This document shows positions 14,001-19,216 of a stretch of DNA of 27,185 bases, piece after piece. A model generated the notes under the pieces. It was not told the DNA's origin and searched no databases. It saw only the letters and a list, made by a program, of their open reading frames with translations. Origin of the DNA: an uncultured Chloroflexota bacterium (GTDB lineage: Bacteria; Chloroflexota; Anaerolineae; Caldilineales; Caldilineaceae); assembly GCA_903858085.1 (NCBI GenBank), contig CAIOHJ010000392.1:1-27185 (forward strand), in the 5' to 3' direction. Both the position numbers and the translations under genes were made by a program. Positions within the stretch are counted from its first letter, which is position 1, and the number at the start of each line of letters is the position of its first letter.

Positions 14001-16364
14001 TGGTCGCCACCACCACTGCGAAGGGCATACCAATTGTATGGCCCACTAGAAGACGTATTTGGTATAGTCCGAAAAGGACTCTCGCCAGGAGATAGTGACC
14101 GGTTCGTCAAGCTATGGTGGGAAGTTGAACAGGAGCAACTGGGCACTAATGCTGGTTGGGCGCCATATGCTAATGGGGGTAGCTTTTCACCGTATTTTCG
14201 GGACCCTCAAGAAGTTGTACGTTGGGATATGGGTGGCCATGAAATCAGCGGTTACTGTTTTCCTGATGGACGCCCAAGATACGTCATTCGTTCCAAAGAC
14301 TTGTACGGCTCACCCGGGCTGACTTTCGGTAAGCGGGGTGAAATACTTAATGTTCAGGTACTACCGTCCGGTTGCATATTTAGTAACGAAGGGTACCTTA
14401 TCCTGCCAAATTCTGCCGATCTCAATTGGATGTTACTTGCATACCTTAATTCAGATTTTGCTCGGTACCTTGTGAATATGGTTTGTGGTCTCCACAAGGA
14501 AGTCGGTGCTATCAAGATAACGCCTGTTCCGAAGAGAATATTCGAAGAATGTGGAGAGCGATTGGCAAGAAATGCACAAACTAGTTTTGCGGCTATGTTC
14601 GTGTTGAATGCTGATGAAACAGAACCACGAGCCAACTTCACCTACTGGATGGTGGCGGGCTCTGACGGTTTGCTTGACTTGTCACATCGGCGGAAAAGAC
14701 ACTTATATGAACTTGTAAGTAAGGCAAATGCAGCAATTTCACAAGTGAATGACGATATCCGGGATGCCCTATTTCCGGGCATCGACCTTGATATCTATTC
14801 TCAAAAAATTGGTAGTGCAGAAGATGATAGCGAAATCGCAGCGCGGATGCTGTCGTTGGCCATGGGACAAATATATGGGCGCTGGAGCATTCTCTTTGCG
14901 ACAGGTGAAGAGAACGCACCTATTCCGACAGATCCTTTTTCGTCATTGCCCACTTGCCCCCCCGGCATGCTCCAAAACGCTGCCGGCCTGCCCGCCACAC
15001 CCGCCGACGTACCCTCCGATTACCCGTTGCGTATTTCCTGGCCAGGCATTCTGGTAAATGACCCTGGCCATCCCGAGGACATCGTCGGTCGCGTGCGCGA
15101 GGCGCTGGCGGTCATCTGGCCCACCAACCACGATGCAATCGAGCAGGAAGCATGCCAAATTCTGGGCATGCACACATTGAGCGACTATTTCACCGACCCC
15201 AACCGCTTCTTCGACGACCACCTCAAGCGCTATTCCAAGAGCCGGCGCCAGGCGCCGATCTACTGGCCGCTGAGCACACTGTCCGGCTCTTATACGCTGT
15301 GGATTTATTACCACCGCCTCACCGACCAGATGCTCTACACCTGCGTAGTCGATTTTGTCGACCCCAAGCTCAAGCAGGTGAGCGAAGATGTGACGCGTCT
15401 GCGCCAGCGCGCCAGCCGCAGCCGTGACGACGAGCGCGAGTTGACGCGGCTCAGCGACCTGGAGCGTGAACTAAAGGAATTCCGCACCGAGTTGCTGCGT
15501 CTGGCGCCGATCTGGAAGCCGAATCTCAACGACGGGGTGCAGATCACGGCGGCGCCGCTGTGGAAGCTCTTTGCGCATCGCGCCTGGCAGCGCACGCTGC
15601 GCGAGACGTGGGAGACGTTGGAAGCGGGCGACTACGACTGGGCGCACCTGGCGATGTCGTTGTGGCCGGCACGCGTTGTGCCCAAGTGTACGACCGACCG
15701 CAGCTTGGCTATCGCCCACGACGTGGAAGACTTGTTCTGGGTAGAGGACAACGGCAAGTGGCGTGCCCTGGCGTCGCCCGACCAGGAGATTGCAGCCCAG
15801 CGTGCGCGGCACGCGGCGCGGCTGAGTGAGAAACAGCGCAGCCGCCTGCTGGCCGCCTTGCACGACCTTGCCGGCGGCCCCGGACGCGGCGTTGCGGCTG
15901 TCCAGGTGGCGCAGCATCTGACTGAAGGCGCGTGGGACGACACCGAGCTGGCGCTGCTCTGCTGGCCGGCGCGTGTGGCGGAGAAGTGCCTGGACGATCC
16001 GGCGCTGGCGAACACGCTGCGGCTCAATCTGCCGCCCAAGCGCACCAAGAGCGCGGTGACGCGCTGGGTGCGTGAACTGGCGGACGCTGGCTGTCCTGAT
16101 CTGGCAGAGGCGCTCCTGGCGACGCTGGAGACCGAGGACGCGTTCGACCGCGTGCTCGCCGTGCTGGAGGCCGGGCGCCACGACGCTGCGCGGCTGGCGC
16201 TGGCGCTGTGGCCGGTGCGGGTGATCGACCGCTGTCTGGAGAATCCGGAGTTGGCAGCTGCGCACGATCTGCTCCGGTTTTTCTGGGTGGAAGAGCGAGG
16301 CGGGTGGCGCAGGCGGCGGGAGCAAGCGGTGGAGGTAGCGCAGGAGATCGAGCGAAGAAAGTAG
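11064..16364 (+). CDS. pglX: BREX adenine-specific methyltransferase PglX, with two in-frame insertions
   Basis: This is an unbroken 1766-codon frame. PglX methylates adenine in a specific hexamer to mark self DNA. The SAM-binding motif is MLDPACGSMHFGLYAFDL (about 356-373), and the catalytic NPPF lies in YDVALMNPPFG (about 834). Family landmarks include CRYLVRRPVEVF and PRLIIEHNIHGIDIDPRAVQIAG. Two stretches do not belong to the family: residues about 268-302 (GSGQYAVCS onward) and about 383-592. Both are made of GCAGT-rich repeat DNA, and the second carries another gene in a different frame. Residues about 835-1290 are encoded by AT-richer DNA, probably the target-recognition region. The C-terminus holds three copies of a LWPxRVxxKCxxDxxLA motif. 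Without insertions the protein would be about 1520 aa. Activity is unproven. Confidence 0.9.
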   Translation: MPFDQSTRNRLNRFVGQARTLLTAEFTRQLQHEYGMNPATGEVAALEKLTALDDAQRATAQVLRTTLQHYLAAAPGPDASVKRATLERIVREQAFTVLNRLCALRMAEARGVLIEAVGNGQRSRSFQPYAQIAGSTLGETGDAYRTFLFSLFDELAVDLPVLFDRFSPMGRLFPRPVALLELLELINHPDLRDLWAEDETIGWVYQYFNSQDERRQMRAESQAPRNSRELAVRNQFFTPRYVVEFLTDNTLGRIWYEMTVGRTQLAEGSGQYAVCSGQYAEGGEEFGVAPPTADRPPHTAYCRYLVRRPVEVFLAAGEVAPVEEKADDNLSQEELLRQPVYIPFRQIKDPRSILMLDPACGSMHFGLYAFDLYELIYSEAWDLQYAVCSRLLAEGRRQYAEGSMQRAVGGDGPGDALPSADCSLPSADYSLPTQRISDHERTQLPGPDRLAEGDGSRRFGVSDDQDFSTRGDVRLDESTAARGGVDSVEYRRGTGATEQGRVRPLSVDRTCFGAGGGDADDDRPASGLSDRSAGTAGAGTGRRDRPSHPRTYQLLGQSVDHETYVCCIDALNAAGWFYSLDDTALCLLPATYSNKAAFLRDVPRLIIEHNIHGIDIDPRAVQIAGLSLWLRAQRSWQEQGVRPAERPTIRRSNVVCAEPMPGDKAQLDAFLKTLRDERLESLIRRVLAVPENQRVRATPAMADTLCDLVRVVWEEMKLAGEAGALLKIEESLAAAIQAARDEWEQQPLFRVETFRLAEDGERETKPKVNYTRDVPGEAVDFWTWAETLVLAALAQYAEQATSDSYVRRLFAADAARGFAFIDVCRKRYDVALMNPPFGSPPKRVESAGKYLLDTPVNLYSAFVLMALERSILAGAIGAITDRTFVLLPSFLSYRDRLLKAGLVGMADLDWGVLDDAQVATCAYVLRNNMEESGFVHSWFIDARAQKNKETRIRDAITVTDIALASYDEFRKIPTAPLAYWSPPPLRRAYQLYGPLEDVFGIVRKGLSPGDSDRFVKLWWEVEQEQLGTNAGWAPYANGGSFSPYFRDPQEVVRWDMGGHEISGYCFPDGRPRYVIRSKDLYGSPGLTFGKRGEILNVQVLPSGCIFSNEGYLILPNSADLNWMLLAYLNSDFARYLVNMVCGLHKEVGAIKITPVPKRIFEECGERLARNAQTSFAAMFVLNADETEPRANFTYWMVAGSDGLLDLSHRRKRHLYELVSKANAAISQVNDDIRDALFPGIDLDIYSQKIGSAEDDSEIAARMLSLAMGQIYGRWSILFATGEENAPIPTDPFSSLPTCPPGMLQNAAGLPATPADVPSDYPLRISWPGILVNDPGHPEDIVGRVREALAVIWPTNHDAIEQEACQILGMHTLSDYFTDPNRFFDDHLKRYSKSRRQAPIYWPLSTLSGSYTLWIYYHRLTDQMLYTCVVDFVDPKLKQVSEDVTRLRQRASRSRDDERELTRLSDLERELKEFRTELLRLAPIWKPNLNDGVQITAAPLWKLFAHRAWQRTLRETWETLEAGDYDWAHLAMSLWPARVVPKCTTDRSLAIAHDVEDLFWVEDNGKWRALASPDQEIAAQRARHAARLSEKQRSRLLAALHDLAGGPGRGVAAVQVAQHLTEGAWDDTELALLCWPARVAEKCLDDPALANTLRLNLPPKRTKSAVTRWVRELADAGCPDLAEALLATLETEDAFDRVLAVLEAGRHDAARLALALWPVRVIDRCLENPELAAAHDLLRFFWVEERGGWRRRREQAVEVAQEIERRK
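11861..11970. mobile_element. Short fold-back (MITE-like) repeat element inserted in frame in pglX
   Basis: A GCAGT-unit element lies between the codons for RTQLAE and CRYLVRRP, which are adjacent in ordinary PglX proteins. Arms at 11872-11893 and 11949-11970 are reverse complements over 22 bases with one mismatch, around a 55-base centre. The inserted peptide is about 34 residues, keeps the frame and has no stop. It shares the QYAVCS-encoding repeat with the larger cassette downstream in the same gene. Exact borders are uncertain by some bases. Confidence 0.7.
12211..12840. mobile_element. 630-bp GCAGT-repeat cassette carrying an S23-like gene, inserted in frame in pglX
   Basis: The cassette separates AFDLYELIYSEAWD from NKAAFLRDVPRLIIEHNIHG, which are near each other in normal PglX. 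The left part (12213-12287) is direct copies of GGCAGTATGCAGAG-type units, followed by inverted copies (12310-12362, CACTGCCCTCTGCC type), together forming a fold-back. The complete small gene 12379-12741 follows, and the right end (12808-12840) is again an inverted copy, ACTGCCCTCTGCCTACTGCC. The length is near a multiple of three and the pglX frame reads through without a stop. No transposase is present, so any movement would depend on another factor. Borders are estimated from repeat ends. Confidence 0.72.
12379..12741 (+). CDS. S23/IVP-like four-helix-bundle protein nested in pglX
   Basis: This 120-aa protein is encoded in the +1 frame relative to pglX. It begins MNARNYQDLIAWQKAMDLV and continues with FPREEMFGLTNQLRRAAVSI, PSNIAEGQGR, EFARFLWIAHASVREVETQ and ELAAETGRLTRGLINSL. 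This is the complete signature of the four-helix-bundle family first seen in intervening sequences of 23S rRNA genes and related to Avd of diversity-generating retroelements. Size and all four helices are intact, so the gene looks alive. A weak GGAT lies upstream; transcription would come from the BREX operon. The family's biochemical function is unknown, beyond nucleic-acid binding and RT partnership for Avd. No reverse transcriptase is in the window. Confidence 0.9.
   Translation: MNARNYQDLIAWQKAMDLVDSVYQMTKTFPREEMFGLTNQLRRAAVSIPSNIAEGQGRQSKAEFARFLWIAHASVREVETQMMIARRQGYLTVVQEQQALELAAETGRLTRGLINSLANP
13570..14935 (+). other. AT-richer segment of pglX, probable exchanged target-recognition region
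   Basis: Right after the NPPF motif the base composition drops: 13801-13860 counts 22/60 G+C by hand against 40/60 at 13201-13260. Composition returns to the GC-rich level near 14940. Codon choice shifts the same way (many TTG, AAT, GAA, ATA). In PglX and related type IIG-like enzymes the region after NPPY includes the target-recognition domain, so this is probably a recombined specificity module. Confidence 0.6.
15650..16330 (+). repeat. Three-fold internal protein repeat at the PglX C-terminus
   Basis: The motif (L)WPxRVxxKCxxDxxLA recurs at about residues 1531, 1631 and 1713: SLWPARVVPKCTTDRSLAIA, LCWPARVAEKCLDDPALANT and LWPVRVIDRCLENPELAAA. Copies one and three continue similarly (AHDVEDLFWVEDNGKWR and AHDLLRFFWVEERGGWR). 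The copies are divergent in DNA. Confidence 0.7.
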
Positions 16365-16378
16365 AGCGTAGTGGGTAG

Positions 16379-16394
16379 CAATATCAGAATATTG
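16379..16394. promoter_or_regulatory. Short palindrome upstream of the OLD-family gene
   Basis: CAATAT-CAGA-ATATTG is a perfect 6-bp inverted repeat around 4 bases, 35 bases before the ATG and in the only gap between pglX and the OLD gene. It could be an operator or chance in AT-rich DNA. No clear promoter hexamers are seen beside it. Confidence 0.35.
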
Positions 16395-16429
16395 TCACCA
16401 AAAGCATCGAAGAGAAAGTCAAGTAATTC

Positions 16430-18247
16430 ATGAGAATTTCCCGGATTCGTATCCACAATTATCGTAGTATCAAGGATCTGGAAATGGTTTGCGGTCCTGT
16501 GTTGGTGCTTCTTGGTGAAAACAATGCGGGTAAGTCGAATATCATGTCTGCCGTGGAATTTGTGCTTACCGCGTCAAACAAGCCCGATCCAGAAGATCTA
16601 TTTGCATTTCGTGATGCAGAAGACGATGTATTGTGGGTCGAATTGACATTTGGTGAATTGACGGCACAGGAAAAGTCTACCTTTGAAAAGTACGTACGCG
16701 CTGATGGCACCATGTGCGTGCGCAAGACGGCGCGTTGGGGAAACGAAGGCGGGCCGACAATTTCATACAACGGCTATGTTCAGGAGCCGACGCTTCCGTA
16801 TCTTCATGCCGAGAGTGCCGCAACTTACACATCACGCGATGCCGCAGAGTCTCTACCATTCTACCGTTATTTGCCCGAGTCAGGACGTCTCTCGCGGGCA
16901 CAAGTAGAGGAAGCTCAACGACGTTATATCGTGGAGAATCACGCTAGTCTTGAATTTGTGGAGCGGCTAGAGTCCGTCGCTTTCCTTGGCCAGAGAAACT
17001 TCGCAGCTGGTCTGTTACCGGACATCTATTTTGTCCCTGCGGTGCGGGACTTGGATGATGAGGCAAGAGTCAAGAGTACGACGATCTTTGGTCGGTTGCT
17101 GACTAGAGCCATCGAGGATATGACTGCCGGAGATGAGCGCTTTATTAAGCTTCGCTCAGATATGGAGTCAGTCGTGAGATCCCTGAACAGGAACGCTCAA
17201 GACGGTCAACGCCCGGAGCAATTAGCTGCGTTGGAACTGTCCTTGCAGGAAGAACTGCAAGATTGGGGTGTTGATGTCAGTATTGAAGTATCACCCCCTG
17301 ACATCAGCAAGATCTTCGAACTTGGCACAAGTCTACGCATTGACGATGGCTATGATTCAGTTGCCCAACGCAAAGGGCATGGTTTGCAGCGCGCTGTGCT
17401 GCTTGGGTTTGCCAAAGCCTGGGCCAAAGTACTGCGCCAGCGTAGCGACAACCTGGACGTTGCCGCACGGCGCGCCTCAGAGTCAATGATTATTGCAGTC
17501 GAAGAGCCAGAGCTGTTTCTACATCCCCAGGCACAGCGATCTTTGGCTGATGCGCTGCGCCAACTCGCTGAGGCTGAGAATCGTCAAATCCTGCTCTGCT
17601 CGCACTCGGCCCACTTTGTCGACCTCGACAATTATCGCCAGATTGCGATTGCAGCCAAGCCATCGCCGCAGCAGGGGACACAGATTCGGCAGTGCACCAC
17701 GGACTTATTTGAAAGCAATGCAGTCCCCGACCGCAAACATCGCTTTCACATGGCTTACTGGGTAAACCCTGACCGTGGCGAGATGTTCTTTGCAAAAAAG
17801 GTAGTATTTGTGGAAGGCGAGACAGAAAAGTCCCTGCTGCCCTTCCTTGCGCGAATGCTTGGCTGCTACAACCCTGATGTGTCTATTGTGGATTGTGGGT
17901 CCAAGCACAATCTCCCGCTGTACGTTACGGTCGCGATGGCTTTTGCTTTGCACTATCATGTCATCCATGATGTGGACCCGCTGCCAGATCCAATACCTAT
18001 TAATTGGGACAAGGACAAAATCAGAGAGAAGCGAAGGACCTATGATCTGAACCATGAGATTGCAGAGCTTGTGAATGACCCTGGCCGTGTTTCAACATCA
18101 TGTCCGGACTTTGAAGGCGTGTGCGGAGTATCGAGGGGTAGCAAAATGGGCAAAGCTCTGGCAGCATTGGAGCATTTCCGCGAACTGACCCCAGCAGAAA
18201 TCCCAGGGAATGTCGCAGAGTTGGTTCGCAGTGCGTATCGGCTTTAG
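16430..18247 (+). CDS. OLD-family ATPase/TOPRIM nuclease
   Basis: This 605-aa protein combines an SMC/RecF-like ATPase with a TOPRIM domain. The start MRISRIRIHNYRSIKDLEM leads to Walker A GENNAGKSN (about residues 29-37). Walker B IIAVEEPELFLHPQAQRSL lies at about 354-372, with HSAHFVDL after it. The TOPRIM part begins VFVEGETEKSLLPFLARML (about 459-477), with the acidic HDVDP later. OLD proteins are nucleases, several acting against phage (P2 Old, and GajA in Gabija). Here no UvrD-like helicase neighbour exists, so it fits stand-alone class 1. It sits between pglX and pglZ and its DNA is less GC-rich than neighbouring BREX genes (27/60 at 16501-16560), suggesting separate acquisition. The SD sequence is weak (AGAGAAAG). 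Confidence 0.88.
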   Translation: MRISRIRIHNYRSIKDLEMVCGPVLVLLGENNAGKSNIMSAVEFVLTASNKPDPEDLFAFRDAEDDVLWVELTFGELTAQEKSTFEKYVRADGTMCVRKTARWGNEGGPTISYNGYVQEPTLPYLHAESAATYTSRDAAESLPFYRYLPESGRLSRAQVEEAQRRYIVENHASLEFVERLESVAFLGQRNFAAGLLPDIYFVPAVRDLDDEARVKSTTIFGRLLTRAIEDMTAGDERFIKLRSDMESVVRSLNRNAQDGQRPEQLAALELSLQEELQDWGVDVSIEVSPPDISKIFELGTSLRIDDGYDSVAQRKGHGLQRAVLLGFAKAWAKVLRQRSDNLDVAARRASESMIIAVEEPELFLHPQAQRSLADALRQLAEAENRQILLCSHSAHFVDLDNYRQIAIAAKPSPQQGTQIRQCTTDLFESNAVPDRKHRFHMAYWVNPDRGEMFFAKKVVFVEGETEKSLLPFLARMLGCYNPDVSIVDCGSKHNLPLYVTVAMAFALHYHVIHDVDPLPDPIPINWDKDKIREKRRTYDLNHEIAELVNDPGRVSTSCPDFEGVCGVSRGSKMGKALAALEHFRELTPAEIPGNVAELVRSAYRL

Positions 18248-18306
18248 GCAACTGTATTCTGCCGAACAGGTATCTTTACAGACCAGTTACACGCCGCATC
18301 AACAGC

Positions 18307-18335
18307 TTGAAACGAAGCCAGGAACAGTGTACACT
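18307..18335 (+). promoter_or_regulatory. Promoter of the toxin-antitoxin operon
   Basis: TTGAAA at 18307-18312 and TACACT at 18330-18335 are separated by 17 bases. The -10 overlaps the first TGTACA box, so a repressor bound there would block polymerase. The antitoxin ATG lies 41 bases downstream. Confidence 0.7.
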
Positions 18336-18353
18336 TCCGTACAGGTTTGTACA
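18328..18353. promoter_or_regulatory. Three TGTACA-type operator boxes at 10-bp spacing
   Basis: TGTACA (18328-18333), CGTACA (18338-18343) and TGTACA (18348-18353) start exactly 10 bp apart, one helical turn each, and overlap the promoter. TGTACA is the known core of YefM/Phd operators, matching the downstream antitoxin family. This predicts cooperative autorepression by the antitoxin-toxin complex. Confidence 0.8.
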
Positions 18354-18375
18354 TTGTTGATTGGAGGGATTGCCG

Positions 18376-18702
18376 ATGAACGCTGAACCATCTGTCCAGG
18401 CAAGTGTTGGCGCCACGGAAGCGCGCAGCCACTTTGCCGATTTGCTCAAGCGCGTCCACCGGGGCAAGGAGCACCTGATCATCGAAAAGGGCGGGATCGC
18501 CGTCGCTGCTCTGATCGGCATGCGCGAATACGACGATTTCCTGCGCTGGCGTGCGCAGCAAGAACTGCGAGGGCTAGGGCAGGCCATGGCCGAGCGAGCG
18601 CAGCGCGCCGGGCTGGAGGAAGACGATCTGGCCGCGGCGCTGGAGGCGGAACGCCGTGCGCTCTATGATGCACACTACCGCCGCAACCAGGCCGGTGAAT
18701 GA
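18376..18702 (+). CDS. Phd/YefM-type antitoxin
   Basis: This 108-aa protein has the Phd/YefM N-terminal DNA-binding fold: SVGATEARSHFADLLKRVHRGKEHLIIEKGGIAVAALIGMREYDDFLRW. A helical charged tail (to RNQAGE) would bind and neutralise the toxin. The ATG at 18376 has GGAGGG (18363-18368) seven bases upstream; a TTG at 18361 lies before the SD and is rejected. The stop overlaps the toxin start (ATGA, 18699-18702). It is expected to autoregulate through the TGTACA boxes just upstream. The pair is cargo within the BREX operon. Confidence 0.87.
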   Translation: MNAEPSVQASVGATEARSHFADLLKRVHRGKEHLIIEKGGIAVAALIGMREYDDFLRWRAQQELRGLGQAMAERAQRAGLEEDDLAAALEAERRALYDAHYRRNQAGE

Positions 18703-19196
18703 CGATTCGTGTTGCAATCGACACCAATATCCTGCTCAGCGGCATTATCTGGCCGCGCTGGCCCAATGCCGTGCTGAACCATGCGCTGGCCGGCGACTTC
18801 CAGCTTGTGCTGCCCGAAATCGTAATTCTCGAAGCGCGGCGCCATGTAGCGCGCGACTTTCCTGAGTTTCAAGCGCGCTTCGAGCGATTGCTGGACGCGC
18901 TGGCTTACCAGCAGGCGCCGCTGCCGGGCCTGGAGGCTGTTGAGGCAGCCGCCGGCCTGGTGCGCCAGCAGGAGGATATTCCGGTTGCGCTGTCCGTGAT
19001 TCACGCGCAGGTCGACTACTTTGTGACCTACGACCGCGATTTCACGGATGACCACGAGTCAACGGCGCGGGTGCGTGCGGCGATTCCCGGCATCTGCCTG
19101 CCGCCGATCTTTTTGCGCGACGTGATGAGCTGGACAAGTGCGGAATTGGAAGCGATTCGTGGCCGCACCTGGGCCGACTTGAACACGGACAGCTAG
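18699..19196 (+). CDS. PIN-domain toxin (VapC-like ribonuclease)
   Basis: This 165-aa protein is a PIN domain of the kind often annotated as putative toxin component, PIN family. The acidic metal-binding residues are visible: D8 in VAIDTNILLSG, E45 in ILEARRHV, D93 in EDIPVALSV and D112/D114 in FVTYDRDF. PIN toxins cleave RNA and are silenced by their antitoxin. The start overlaps the antitoxin stop, the normal order for this module. pglZ follows after 20 bases, so read-through from the TA promoter could also feed pglZ-brxL. Confidence 0.87.
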   Translation: MTIRVAIDTNILLSGIIWPRWPNAVLNHALAGDFQLVLPEIVILEARRHVARDFPEFQARFERLLDALAYQQAPLPGLEAVEAAAGLVRQQEDIPVALSVIHAQVDYFVTYDRDFTDDHESTARVRAAIPGICLPPIFLRDVMSWTSAELEAIRGRTWADLNTDS

Positions 19197-19216
19197 ACCG
19201 ACCATGAGGGGCATGC

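Noticed and set aside
11064..16364. pglX as a pseudogene because of its insertions
   Set aside because: The frame is unbroken, and both the SAM-binding and NPPF motifs are intact, so it is kept as a gene with a caution.
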